Assembly: GCF_025502585.1 (NCBI RefSeq)
Contig: NZ_CP106679.1
Span: 1,829,501-1,893,500, forward strand
Length of the DNA: 64,000 nt
Direction: 5' to 3'
Source: Reichenbachiella agarivorans
Lineage (GTDB): Bacteria; Bacteroidota; Bacteroidia; Cytophagales; Cyclobacteriaceae
This document shows positions 1 to 7,900 of this stretch, one piece after another (within the stretch, counting starts at the first letter, position 1; each line of letters opens with the position of its first letter). A program made the translations under genes and the position numbers. Under the pieces are notes generated by a model. That model was not told the DNA's origin and searched no databases. It was given only the letters and a program-made list of their open reading frames with translations.

Positions 1-139
1 CGGGCACGGGATCTTTGGGCAGAAAACCAGTGTCCCAACCAAAGGGCGCTGTAACCAGTCCCCAGCCCACCAATGCGACCAGCAGCAAGCTGGTGACCAA
101 TGGATTGTCCAAAAAGTAACGGATGATTTTGTTAAGCAT
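1..139 (-). CDS. cusA: CusA/CzcA-type RND heavy-metal efflux permease, N-terminal part (runs off the window)
   Basis: Reading leftward from the ATG at 139, the frame stays open to the window edge. It encodes a start resembling CusA proteins: a short amphipathic N-terminus, a hydrophobic first membrane helix (about residues 14-28) and then a WGLVTAPFGWD stretch followed by LPKDPVPV, the sequence that precedes the first periplasmic loop in this family. These inner-membrane proton antiporters pump Cu(I), Ag(I) or divalent metals through a CusCBA tripartite complex. Only about 46 residues are visible, so substrate and integrity cannot be judged. An HYC_CC_PP protein lies upstream on the same strand, a pairing commonly seen beside metal-efflux genes in Bacteroidota. 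Confidence 0.85.
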   Translation of the reverse strand, partial: MLNKIIRYFLDNPLVTSLLLVALVGWGLVTAPFGWDTGFLPKDPVP

Positions 140-188
140 GTTCTTTTCTTAATGCTATGAAATAGATGAATTACGCTGTGGTAACCTT

Positions 189-271
189 GATTTGTGATTC
201 GCAAATCTTAACCATGGTTTGTGACGCACAAACCAAAATACTGCTACGGTGTTCTGTGACACACAGAACAC
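189..271. repeat. Three consecutive short palindromes (8-3-8 stems)
   Basis: Three 19-nt inverted repeats lie in a row: GATTTGTG-ATT-CGCAAATC (189-207, one G-T pair), GGTTTGTG-ACG-CACAAACC (216-234, perfect) and GTTCTGTG-ACA-CACAGAAC (251-269, perfect, extendable to a 10-bp stem over 249-271). All have 8-bp arms and a 3-nt loop, and all have TGTGA at the end of the left arm. Their geometry matches the 19-nt palindromes near 53.97 and 55.02 kb, so I treat them as REP-like. A binding site for a metal regulator ahead of cusA is the alternative reading. Confidence 0.8.
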
Positions 272-313
272 GGGGCATTATTAAAATCCTAATAGGATTA
301 ACTCAGAGGAATA

Positions 314-724
314 TCAAATAAGAAAAGACTGAAACAAGACGGGAATGTCCTGATGCAGTAGTGGGGGAGAGTAATCCGAGTATGCTACGAATTGGTCTAC
401 ATCAGATAAATGAAAATCAATGAAAGTGAATGCCAATACATAGACAAAATCTAGGTTGATAGAGAAACTAGATAGTGCAAGCTTGAAGTCATCTTGCAGC
501 TCGTAAGACAGGTAGCTGTTTTCACAGCAGTTCATGGTCTTGCTCAGTTGTGTTTGTGTGCAGACTGGAGGTAGAGTCTCCATCATGCCACAGTCCAAAT
601 GCGCCTGACCTATCGCGAGCTGAGATTGCACCACCTTGCCTCCACAGTAGTGCGTGGAGACAGCTAGTCCCATGTTGCTGAGCAGCAAGAGCATGGAGAG
701 CGATATGGCGATGATTCTTTTCAC
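314..724 (-). CDS. HYC_CC_PP family small secreted protein
   Basis: A 136-residue protein with an N-terminal signal peptide (about residues 1-23). It carries the three landmarks that name this Bacteroidota family: HYC at 25-27, adjacent cysteines at 66-67, and PP at 120-121 near the C-terminus. Further cysteines at 45 and 55 suggest a metal- or redox-related role. The family has no established biochemical function but is typically encoded next to heavy-metal efflux (CusA/CzcA) operons, as here. It may be co-transcribed with the cusA-like gene, although the 174-bp palindrome-bearing gap could hold a separate promoter. A TACATTTG (-7-like) element lies just upstream of the ATG on the coding strand (730-737) without a clear -33 partner. 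Confidence 0.8.
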   Translation of the reverse strand: MKRIIAISLSMLLLLSNMGLAVSTHYCGGKVVQSQLAIGQAHLDCGMMETLPPVCTQTQLSKTMNCCENSYLSYELQDDFKLALSSFSINLDFVYVLAFTFIDFHLSDVDQFVAYSDYSPPLLHQDIPVLFQSFLI

Positions 725-1029
725 TGCTACAAATGTACGGAAATTTGCTAATTGGGATTTATAGAATTTTGATTTGCTTTTATAGCATTGAGTGGCTGCT
801 CAAGTCAATCACCCAACCATCATGCACTAAGACCACTCCCATTAAGTGTGTTTAGTCTGTTTCTCTGATTATTATAGAAGACCTTTGATTAGAAATCCGT
901 AAACTTGGTAAGATTTTAGATAGTAAGCTTTCGTTGAGTACAATATCTTTACATTCTAAAGCCAGATTCAAAAGGAGAAGATGAAGGGATATATGGCGTG
1001 TTCAAATAATTATATCAAAAAAATAAGCT
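725..1029. other. Intergenic gap, nothing recognised
   Basis: The 305-bp divergent gap between the HYC_CC_PP gene and the small lipoprotein gene must contain promoters for both. I see no repeat, RNA gene or complete TTTG-N19-TAnnTTTG pair in it. Confidence 0.5.
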
Positions 1030-1356
1030 ATGAAAAATGTTAGAATATTCGGATTGTTGTTGGTTTTTGGGCTGACGGCAGTGATGTTGACGAACTGTGA
1101 TAGCGCAGTTGATGCTCTAGAATCTTGTTCTCAGGAAGAAATTTGTCCCTCAAAGGATGTAACAGCTTGTTGCGACAATAAAGAATGTGTCTATAAATAC
1201 GATGGGAAAGAATATCCCGAAGATGACATAGATCAGTTGGCGGATGATCTTGGATGTGGTAGTTCATCCAATGCCAGAGTGGCAAGTACAGAAGGAGCTG
1301 AACTCATAGGTAGGTTACAAGACCTGCTGGCTGAAGCCAAAGCAGGGTTAAAATAA
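1030..1356 (+). CDS. Small cysteine-rich lipoprotein, unknown function
   Basis: A 108-residue protein with a lipoprotein-type N-terminus: basic start, hydrophobic core and an LTNC lipobox placing the lipidated cysteine at 23. The mature part is acidic and has six more cysteines (33, 39, 47, 48, 53, 76) within about 55 residues, which suggests disulfides or metal binding in the periplasm or at the outer membrane. The tail is a predicted helix rich in Ala, Glu and Leu. I do not recognise a family. It is monocistronic, with a terminator-like hairpin 29 bp after the stop. The ATG at 1030 is chosen because it begins the signal sequence directly. Confidence 0.7.
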   Translation: MKNVRIFGLLLVFGLTAVMLTNCDSAVDALESCSQEEICPSKDVTACCDNKECVYKYDGKEYPEDDIDQLADDLGCGSSSNARVASTEGAELIGRLQDLLAEAKAGLK

Positions 1357-1384
1357 CCTGAGTAGTCAGAAGATTATAAGATCA

Positions 1385-1418
1385 AGGGTATAGAGCATTG
1401 GCTTTGCACCCTTTTTTT
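1385..1418 (+). terminator. Probable intrinsic terminator of the small lipoprotein gene
   Basis: An imperfect hairpin (AGGGT...ACCCT outer stem, then a 2x2 internal loop and AGAGC/GCTTT inner stem) is followed by seven T residues on the + strand, shortly after the lipoprotein stop codon. Confidence 0.6.
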
Positions 1419-1975
1419 CTGAAAGCCCTAATCTATGCTGAAGCAAAGTGTGGATCACCTTAAATGATATGGGGAGAAGGTAAATTGGTTTACATGAAAA
1501 TGATGTGGAGTAGTTTTATAGTCGAGTACAAAAATCGAATTATTTTAATAGCGTACAATTTGGCAGGGTAAAAAAAGAGGAGCGTTGCTCTGAAATCATA
1601 GTAGTTAAAGAGGAGTCGGAAAGACAAAGGGGCGCTAGCCCTGACACCTTAAAAAATACCTGCCTCTGCATGGTGTTTATCCCATTAGCTTTTTCTATTT
1701 TAGATGTCAGAACTAAAGTCCCTCAATCCCTCATTAATCGCACAAATTGCTACGAAGAAGGCAGGGCTACGCCCCTTACTTCTCTTCTAAATACAATCGA
1801 CCCAGAATATTCTCACTTGTTTCAACCACAGAAATGCATTTGCAGAATCTTTACTACTGTTACAGTTGAAAAATCAATTCGCCTCAGTAGGAGTCCTATG
1901 GACAAGTTCCCATAATTTTTCATGTGACCCCAACGTAGTCTCAAGTGGGGCTTACAAAGATTAGTTCAGGAAAGT
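1419..1975. other. Gene-free stretch containing a dispersed repeat
   Basis: No credible gene is present. A motif close to AGGGGCGCTAGCCCTGACA occurs near 1630, and a longer repeat covers 1708-1813 (listed separately). The one open frame of about 80 codons here overlaps the repeat and resembles no family. Confidence 0.6.
1708..1813 (-). repeat. Dispersed repeat, copy 1 (related copy near 58.4 kb)
   Basis: The minus strand here aligns with the + strand at 58328-58432 over about 105 bp. Shared blocks include TATTCTGG-TCGATTG, GTAAGGGGC-TAGCCCTG, TCTTCGTAGCAATTTGTG and GAGGGAC...CTGACATC, with a few substitutions and 1-3-nt indels. The GGGGC-GTA-GCCCT core is a small palindrome. Confidence 0.75.
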
Positions 1976-2515
1976 CTACTCGTTCATAAAGAAGAAAGTT
2001 CTTTTGCTGAATTTCCTAAGCTCTTTTTCCAAAGACTCCCCGCGGGGGTTGATGCTGATGACTTGCCCTTCTCCATCGATGAGATAGCTCTGGGGAATAC
2101 TTTTGATTCCATACATTTTAGCCACTTCACCATTCCACCCCTTCAGGTCACTCACTTGATATGGCCATGTCAGATGGTCGGTAGCGATCGCCTTTTTCCA
2201 TGCCGATTCTTTATGATCCAACGAGACACTGAATACAGTGAAACCATTGCCATTTTTGAATGTTTTGTCCTTGTAGGCTTCATAGGTTTTTATGATTTCT
2301 GGATTTTCTTTTCGGCAGGGTTTGCACCAAGAGGCCCAAAAGTCAATCAAAACCACCTGACCCCTCAGAGAAGATAATTTGATCTCCACTCCCTCTGTAT
2401 CTTTGAGCACAATATCAGGGACTACATCGCCTATTTGAAGGTCTTGCGCAGCGACCTTCATAGAGAATACGCTTAGTAGAATCAGCAGGTATTTTTTAAT
2501 TTTATGTGCTTTCAT
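1976..2515 (-). CDS. TlpA/ResA-like thiol-disulfide oxidoreductase
   Basis: A 179-residue secreted thioredoxin-fold protein of the TlpA/AhpC-TSA type. It has a signal peptide (cleavage after about Ala23), the strand-helix opening DFWASWCKPC with redox cysteines at 64 and 67, and a later SIPQSYLID segment holding the cis-proline. Such proteins reduce periplasmic disulfides, for instance in cytochrome c maturation or in stress responses. The C-terminus is short and lysine/phenylalanine-rich. It lies downstream of the AsmA-like gene on the same strand with a 59-bp gap, so the two may share a transcript. The precise substrate cannot be inferred. Confidence 0.88.
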   Translation of the reverse strand: MKAHKIKKYLLILLSVFSMKVAAQDLQIGDVVPDIVLKDTEGVEIKLSSLRGQVVLIDFWASWCKPCRKENPEIIKTYEAYKDKTFKNGNGFTVFSVSLDHKESAWKKAIATDHLTWPYQVSDLKGWNGEVAKMYGIKSIPQSYLIDGEGQVISINPRGESLEKELRKFSKRTFFFMNE

Positions 2516-2574
2516 AGTCTTTTTTGCTAATCAGTGAGATGAAGACATCATATGGTTTCTTGTCCGAATCCAGG

Positions 2575-5562
2575 TTATTCTACCACTCCAGTGTCAAATG
2601 TGATAAACTTGGGATGAAAGATGAGGTTCAACAGTTTTTCCTGAGTCCTCACTTTGATTTTCATGCCTGTCCGGCTCTGTCTGTTATCCAGACCATTGCC
2701 ATCCTTACCATTCAGGCTATATGATTTCAAGAAGATAGAATTGCGGCTACTTTCTGATGTTACATCGTCCATATCTTCTTGTTGTTTGAGTGTTTTTTTG
2801 GATTTCCCTAATAGTATTTCCCCGAGAACTACTTGTAGATGGTATTCATAATCTTCCCCGAAGCTTTGCATCCCAAAGGCGGTAATATCGAAAGCATTAC
2901 TGACCACATAGGTTTTGGGTACATAGATGGCATTTTTAAAGATAAAAATGCTGCTGTTTACCGTTTTTAACTCCAATGTGTCGAGATTATTGACACCTGG
3001 CAAAGATGAAGCCATAGCCTGCACGGGCTTATATTTATAGACAGCCCCTTTCTCCAGCGTAAGGTCTCCAGAGACTCTCATGTCAGGATAGATGATGGAG
3101 TCTCCTCTCATGACCACTCGGGTAAAAAACTCTTTGGTGGAAAGAATACCATTGATGTTTTGATAGGTCATTTCGGTCTGATCAAAATTGTCCATGTCAT
3201 GGAGTAGTTTTCGGATGTCCATTTTATCGATTTGGTTTTTTATATCGATTTCCATTATATCGTTCTCTTGCCTTACCACTTTAATGGACGAGTTCATCGT
3301 ACCATTAAATGCCTTGAACTTGAGTTGATCAATCGTGTACACATCCTTTTTCAGGTTAAAGAGTGTCGAGATATCTTCAACCAAAGCATTATTGTACCGG
3401 ACACTGTTTACATAAACCTTGCCTTTTATTTCATAATCCAGTTCATATGAAGTGCTAGATGCTTCATCCACAGGGATTGAATCATTGACCTTCGTCGTGT
3501 CCATCCAATAACCCAACATGTCGTAATTCAAATCACCCAATCTCCAGACGCCACTGATCTCCAATTTCCCTGGTTTGTTTTTTACCAAGGTAGTGACTAG
3601 GTTTTTGATGGTAGTCTTGTCTATCTCTATTTTGACATGACTGTAAACACCGCTGAAGTGATCTATGCTGATCAACTCTGGTGCTATATTGATATGACCG
3701 CTCAGTTGTTGGACGTTGAGCAAGGTGTCAGGCATTTCGAGCCAGAGGTCTTGCAGGTATATATCGAAGAGACTTTGGTCATAGACCAGATCCAAAATCT
3801 GCTCAGGAATGGAATCTAAATCAATGGTTCCTTTTGATTGAATGGTAGCACTGATTTTTCCTCTGATGTCCTTGACGACAGAGTCTGATATGAATGGTCT
3901 CATAGCGGCAAGATCCACGATGAGCGTATCATTCAGCTCGATCGACGGATGGTTGAGGTTACTTATCCTTGCTGTTCCTTTGAGGGAGCCTCCTGGCATT
4001 TCTATAGCCTGGAAGGTGAAGAGTGCTTCTAGCGAGTCTCTATGACTGATCGAACCGATGAGTTTCGCGGATAGCGAATTATTCATCAAATGGATGTTGT
4101 ATTGAGGAACATTGATCGAAAAGCTGTCCATGCGCAATTCCTTCTGACGATAATGCAGCTGACCAGAGACGTGTTGCAAGGACAAGGTGGTATCCCAGTC
4201 CATATTTACATCCTGCAGCAGCAAGTGTGCCTGACTGGATGCCAGGACATCGTCCATATAATCCAAGGTGATGGAATCGGGCAGTACACCCGTGGTTTGA
4301 AAATCCAGCTCTGCCCTACCCGATAGGTGGCGTATCAAGCTGTCGGGTAGATAAGGTTTAGAAGTTGCCAGATTGAGGATTACATGGGATTTAAGCTTGT
4401 AGTGCAGTTGGTCAAGGTTGTAAACGCTACCAGTCAATGTGATCGTATTGCCAGCAGTTTTTAGTCTCATTTCATCTACATTGATAGCAGTCGTCATCGG
4501 GTTGTTTAAGCGGCCATTGGTGGCTGATCCATGGATGAAAATACTGGTTAATGCAGGGTATGCTTTTACTTTCACTCGTGCCTGTGAGAGGTCATAGGTA
4601 CATTCGTAATGCGGCATGTTCTGATCCGATACAGGGCCCTGCACACGAGCACTGACATGTAACATCCCAGCTATGTCACCGAGTCCAAGGGCGGCAAGAT
4701 ACCCTGATGGCAGATACTTGCTGAGTAGAGCTAGGTCAAGCTCGGTAGCTGATAGAGAGAGGTCTGTATCTATCTGTTCAGCAAAGGTCAGTTTACCCAA
4801 GACACTTAGTGACGCACCCTCAGTTGTTAGTTTCATTTCCTCAATAGAAAGCGTATCCGTATGGTAGTGGATTTTCAATTGTAGATCTGTTCGTTCCATT
4901 TGGTACAGATTGGTTTGCGCATACTCACAGGCTGACAGACCTATGTTCCCATCTGCTGAGATAGCCAGTGCCTGGGGAGTTATTTTGAGCTCTCCATTGA
5001 TTTGGTCAAGATGGAGTCGCGCCTTCGCTTTGATTTGGTCATCTTGATAATAGCAGATCAGGTTACTGATGGTGACTTGGTCAAGGCTAAGATGAAGTGG
5101 CTGTGCTACATCATCCTGATCATCAACGGTAGAATCTTGTTTCAGTAAAAAATCATAACAAGAAACACCCTTTTCATTGACTAGGTACTTAGCTACTCCA
5201 CCATCTATGTCTATTTTGCGGATGTTAAAAATGTTGTCCAATAAAGGTCTGGACTCTACCGATACATACAGTTTGTTGAATCTCACCAAAGTGTCAAATG
5301 ATTGAGCAGCCAATGAATCCTCCAATGATGGAGAAGAACCCAGCCAGATTCCTTCAAATTGCACAGTGGCCAGAGGAAAATCACGAATGAGTGAAAAAGA
5401 AACCTTTTCGACCCCCAAAGGTGCCTCAACGATCCTGCTGATTTCATCTATAGCCAATTTGGTTATTTTGTCCTGCATCAACCATGCCGTGACAGTCAGG
5501 ACTATGAAAAGACCAAAAACCAGTATGATTGTGACCTTGATTAGGGTAAAAAGCTTTTTCAT
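2575..5562 (-). CDS. AsmA-like family protein (outer-membrane biogenesis)
   Basis: A 995-residue protein with one N-terminal membrane anchor (about residues 5-30), followed at once by the AsmA-type opening in which residues after the helix read VEAPLGVEKVSFSL. A long beta-rich body carries repeated short strands and ends in the AsmA_2-like C-terminal region. AsmA/TamB-like proteins form elongated grooves spanning the periplasm and are thought to move lipids to the outer membrane. This fits the size, single anchor and lack of catalytic motifs. On the minus strand a TAGATTTG -7-like element sits about 30 bp upstream (5591-5598) without a clear -33 match. No frameshift is seen along the 3 kb. 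Confidence 0.82.
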   Translation of the reverse strand: MKKLFTLIKVTIILVFGLFIVLTVTAWLMQDKITKLAIDEISRIVEAPLGVEKVSFSLIRDFPLATVQFEGIWLGSSPSLEDSLAAQSFDTLVRFNKLYVSVESRPLLDNIFNIRKIDIDGGVAKYLVNEKGVSCYDFLLKQDSTVDDQDDVAQPLHLSLDQVTISNLICYYQDDQIKAKARLHLDQINGELKITPQALAISADGNIGLSACEYAQTNLYQMERTDLQLKIHYHTDTLSIEEMKLTTEGASLSVLGKLTFAEQIDTDLSLSATELDLALLSKYLPSGYLAALGLGDIAGMLHVSARVQGPVSDQNMPHYECTYDLSQARVKVKAYPALTSIFIHGSATNGRLNNPMTTAINVDEMRLKTAGNTITLTGSVYNLDQLHYKLKSHVILNLATSKPYLPDSLIRHLSGRAELDFQTTGVLPDSITLDYMDDVLASSQAHLLLQDVNMDWDTTLSLQHVSGQLHYRQKELRMDSFSINVPQYNIHLMNNSLSAKLIGSISHRDSLEALFTFQAIEMPGGSLKGTARISNLNHPSIELNDTLIVDLAAMRPFISDSVVKDIRGKISATIQSKGTIDLDSIPEQILDLVYDQSLFDIYLQDLWLEMPDTLLNVQQLSGHINIAPELISIDHFSGVYSHVKIEIDKTTIKNLVTTLVKNKPGKLEISGVWRLGDLNYDMLGYWMDTTKVNDSIPVDEASSTSYELDYEIKGKVYVNSVRYNNALVEDISTLFNLKKDVYTIDQLKFKAFNGTMNSSIKVVRQENDIMEIDIKNQIDKMDIRKLLHDMDNFDQTEMTYQNINGILSTKEFFTRVVMRGDSIIYPDMRVSGDLTLEKGAVYKYKPVQAMASSLPGVNNLDTLELKTVNSSIFIFKNAIYVPKTYVVSNAFDITAFGMQSFGEDYEYHLQVVLGEILLGKSKKTLKQQEDMDDVTSESSRNSIFLKSYSLNGKDGNGLDNRQSRTGMKIKVRTQEKLLNLIFHPKFITFDTGVVE

Positions 5563-5850
5563 ATTTGGATAGTACAGAGTGCCTCCATGTCAAATCTAAA
5601 AGTATTCTTACAGATCATTCTCATAAACGATCGAAATGCGACAAAAATGGCTGTGTCATGGTACGAGAACCTCATCATGACCGGGGGTAACTTCCCGTTT
5701 TAGGTCAAAAGAATCTTATGCTAAACCTTTTTAAAGAGCCATTGAAAAGATCTTGAGTTCAAAATGTTGGGGTTTAATTATTTGCCAATAATCTGGAGAA
5801 CTTACGATTAATTTCAATTTTTTCGGAAAATGGTCGGGGATACTAAAACA
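5563..5850. other. Intergenic gap, nothing recognised beyond a -7-like element
   Basis: The 288-bp gap between the AsmA-like start and the tRNA-Arg terminator shows only the TAGATTTG element on the minus strand at 5591-5598. No gene or repeat is visible. Confidence 0.5.
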
Positions 5851-5889
5851 AAAAAGGCTAACACATTGTTTTTTTTAATGTGTTAGCCT
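5851..5889 (-). terminator. Intrinsic terminator after tRNA-Arg
   Basis: A perfect 13-bp stem (5855-5867 with 5877-5889) is followed on the minus strand by a T-rich run (TTTTTTG). It lies about 10 bp beyond the 3' end of the tRNA. Confidence 0.88.
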
Positions 5890-5899
5890 AGTGTGATTG

Positions 5900-5973
5900 T
5901 GCACGCGGAAGGATTCGAACCCTCAACCCCCAGAGCCGAAATCTGGTATTCTATCCAGTTGAACTACGCATGC
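5900..5973 (-). tRNA. tRNA-Arg (anticodon TCG)
   Basis: A full cloverleaf can be drawn on the minus strand: acceptor GCATGCG with CGCGTGC (one G-U), D-arm GTTC/GAAT, anticodon stem CCAGA/TCTGG around the loop TTTCGGC (anticodon TCG, reading CGA), and T-arm GAGGG-TTCGAAT-CCTTC. The discriminator base is A and CCA is not encoded. The GIY-YIG gene upstream on the same strand reads into this tRNA, overlapping its 5' 51 nt. A degenerate second copy of the same tRNA lies about 300 bp upstream, beyond that gene. Confidence 0.93.
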
Positions 5974-6219
5974 ATTTTTTATATCAATAGTATGGTTCAG
6001 AAACTCTCTGTCTGTACCTGATTTAAAATACTTTTCTCTAGCCAGAGCTTCTTCTCTTGACTTTATAACCTCGTAATAGACAAGATCTAACGGTCTATAA
6101 CCTTTTGTGGATCTTGTCTTTCCAGCATTGTGCTGTTTAATTCTAGATACTAAGTTCTGTGTTTGACCAATATAATGCCAATCACTTTTTTTACTTCTAA
6201 GAATGTAAACAAAAAACAT
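5923..6219 (-). CDS. GIY-YIG single-domain nuclease, 3' end overlapping tRNA-Arg
   Basis: A 98-residue protein. It opens with MFFVYILRSKK and continues WHYIGQT, the GIY-YIG core pair, followed by the conserved arginine helix (LVSRIKQHNAGKT) and a downstream glutamate in the segment SREEALAREKYFKSG. Small stand-alone GIY-YIG proteins of this UvrC/Slx1-like type are common beside tRNA genes in Bacteroidota. The start at 6219 is preferred because the 14 codons upstream of it lie in a pseudo-tRNA. The last 16 residues (ACVVQLDRIPDFGSGG) are encoded by the 5' part of tRNA-Arg, so gene and tRNA share 51 nt on the same strand. The arrangement suggests a homing-type element that targets this tRNA. 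Activity is inferred from the motif only. Confidence 0.85.
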   Translation of the reverse strand: MFFVYILRSKKSDWHYIGQTQNLVSRIKQHNAGKTRSTKGYRPLDLVYYEVIKSREEALAREKYFKSGTDREFLNHTIDIKNACVVQLDRIPDFGSGG

Positions 6220-6231
6220 TCTACAAACATA

Positions 6232-6328
6232 GCACGCACAGGTAACAATTCGAACCCTCAATCTCCAGAGCCGAAATCTAGTATTCCCTGCCTGTCGGCA
6301 GACAGGTATCCAGTTGAACTACGCATGC
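6232..6328 (-). pseudogene. Pseudo-tRNA-Arg interrupted by a 20-bp palindrome
   Basis: This is a second copy of the tRNA-Arg sequence in the same orientation. The acceptor 5' strand GCATGCG, the D-arm start, the anticodon loop TTTCGGC and GAGGGTTCGAAT are intact. The D-arm is split by a 20-bp palindrome (6287-6306), one anticodon-stem pair is lost (CTAGA against TCTGG), and the 3' acceptor side is degenerate (GTGCGTGC instead of CCGCGTGC). It cannot fold into a functional tRNA. The upstream GIY-YIG start codon lies 12 bp beyond its 3' end. Confidence 0.85.
6287..6306. repeat. 20-bp palindromic repeat (P20), copy 1, inserted in pseudo-tRNA
   Basis: CCTGCCTGTCGGCAGACAGG forms an 8-4-8 hairpin with one mismatch. 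It interrupts the tRNA sequence exactly between GTATTC and TATCCAG with no target duplication and no base lost. The same 20-mer occurs in inverse orientation at 54963-54982, and a variant with two substitutions is at 56813-56832. Confidence 0.9.
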
Positions 6329-6342
6329 ATTATTAGATAATA

Positions 6343-6396
6343 GTACTGAGTATCTAGTACTTAGACCAAAAGTCTCAATACTAGATACTCAATACT
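6343..6396 (-). terminator. Long hairpin just after sucC, probable terminator
   Basis: An inverted repeat with a perfect 12-bp core (GAGTATCTAGTA at 6348-6359 with TACTAGATACTC at 6379-6390), extendable outward by about 6 bp with one G-U, starts 2 bp after the sucC stop. No strong T-run follows on the minus strand, so it may stabilise the 3' end rather than terminate strictly. Confidence 0.6.
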
Positions 6397-6397
6397 C

Positions 6398-7606
6398 TTA
6401 TATCAATTCTTTCACCTTGGCAGCAGCATCTTTCAATACGATCGCTGAGTAAACTTTCAAGCCTGACTCTTCGATGATTTTAGCACCTTCTTCTGCGTTG
6501 GTTCCTTGTAGTCTCACGATGATCGGGATGTTGATTTCTCCGATGTTTTTGTAAGCTTCCACGACACCATTGGCTACTCTGTCACATCTCACGATACCGC
6601 CGAAGATGTTGATCAAAATAGCTTTGACGTTTGGATCTTTCATGATGATACGGAAACCAGCTTCTACAGTCTGTGCATTGGCTGAGCCTCCTACATCTAG
6701 GAAGTTGGCAGGCTCTCCACCTGACAATTTGATGATGTCCATAGTCGCCATCGCTAGTCCAGCTCCGTTGACCATACAGCCGACGTTACCATCTAGCTTC
6801 ACGTAGTTCAATCCAGACTTACCAGCTTCTACTTCGGCAGGATCTTCCTCTGACAAGTCTCTCAACTCCATCAAATCTCTGTGTCTGAATAGCGCATTGT
6901 CATCCAAATCTACTTTGGCGTCTACTGCCAAGATTTTGTTGTCAGATGTTTTCAATACGGGGTTGATCTCAAACATAGATGAATCAGTGCCTTCATATGC
7001 TTTGTACAAAGAGAAGATGAATTTCACCATTCCTTTAAATGCCTCACCTTCTAGACCCAAAGCAAAAGCTACTTTTCTAGCTTGGAAACCTTGCAATCCT
7101 ACTGCTGGATTGATCCATTCTTTGATGATTTTCTCTGGTGTGTTTTCTGCCACTGTTTCGATATCCATACCACCTTCGGTAGATGCCATGATTACATTAC
7201 ATCCTTTGGCTCTATCTAGTAGGATACTTAGATAATATTCTTTTGGCTCAGACTCGCCTGGGTAGTACACATCCTGTGCGATCAATACCTTGTTTACTTT
7301 TTTGCCTTCTGGACCAGTTTGGTGCGTTACCAAAGTCCCGTTGAGGATAGCTTTTGCTTTGTCAGAAACTTCACCTAGGTTTTTAGCAAGCACGACACCA
7401 TGTGATCCCGTTTCATTGATTGTACCTTTTCCTCTACCTCCAGCATGAATCTGTGCTTTGATGACAAACCATTCTGTGCCAGTTTGGGCGTTTAGTTCTT
7501 TCGCAGCTACTAGGGCAGCTTCAGGAGTATCTGCAACAATTCCTTCTTGAATTGTTACGCCATATCCTTTGAGGATTTCTTTTGATTGATATTCGTGAAT
7601 GTTCAT
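6398..7606 (-). CDS. sucC: Succinyl-CoA synthetase (ADP-forming) beta subunit
   Basis: A 402-residue protein matching SucC from end to end. The N-terminal [12 protein letters not shown] starts the ATP-grasp domain. AGGRGKGT is the glycine-rich nucleotide loop. [20 protein letters not shown] holds the metal-binding Asn/Asp region. A CoA-ligase-type domain with NFLDVGG and [11 protein letters not shown] lies at the C-terminus. With SucD it catalyses reversible substrate-level phosphorylation in the TCA cycle (succinyl-CoA + ADP + Pi to succinate + ATP + CoA). The alpha-subunit gene is not adjacent, as is usual in Bacteroidota. Length is normal, and no damage is seen. Confidence 0.97.
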   Translation of the reverse strand: MNIHEYQSKEILKGYGVTIQEGIVADTPEAALVAAKELNAQTGTEWFVIKAQIHAGGRGKGTINETGSHGVVLAKNLGEVSDKAKAILNGTLVTHQTGPEGKKVNKVLIAQDVYYPGESEPKEYYLSILLDRAKGCNVIMASTEGGMDIETVAENTPEKIIKEWINPAVGLQGFQARKVAFALGLEGEAFKGMVKFIFSLYKAYEGTDSSMFEINPVLKTSDNKILAVDAKVDLDDNALFRHRDLMELRDLSEEDPAEVEAGKSGLNYVKLDGNVGCMVNGAGLAMATMDIIKLSGGEPANFLDVGGSANAQTVEAGFRIIMKDPNVKAILINIFGGIVRCDRVANGVVEAYKNIGEINIPIIVRLQGTNAEEGAKIIEESGLKVYSAIVLKDAAAKVKELI

Positions 7607-7900
7607 GTGCTATAATTTTTGTGCCCCGTAGGGATACCTTCGGCGCGAATCTAGTTCAATACGAGCTTATTTTCAAGAAAGCATTTTCTAAACTCACTTC
7701 AGAATAGAAACTATTGTCAGAATTGTGGGTTCTAAGTCTACCTTGTTCTATAAATGCTCCTATCTTTTCTTAGAAATATGTTCCGTCAAACAATTTTCTT
7801 GGTTCAAAAAAACAGTGAAGCATCGATGCTTTGTCGTTAGCTTGATTATCTTCTGTTAAATTTACATTACAGACCTATTCTATATTATTCAAATTAGAAA
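7607..7900. other. Divergent gap between sucC and the histidine kinase gene
   Basis: The 294 bp must hold promoters for both genes. I find no full consensus promoter on either strand and no repeat. An in-frame TAG at 7895-7897 lies two codons upstream of the kinase start and helps fix it. Confidence 0.4.

Noticed and set aside
1670-1915. 81-codon frame after the small lipoprotein
   Set aside because: It coincides with the dispersed repeat whose other copy has no matching frame.
6220-6261. Upstream start for the GIY-YIG gene
   Set aside because: The extra 14 codons are the 3' end of the pseudo-tRNA; the family begins with MFFVYIL.
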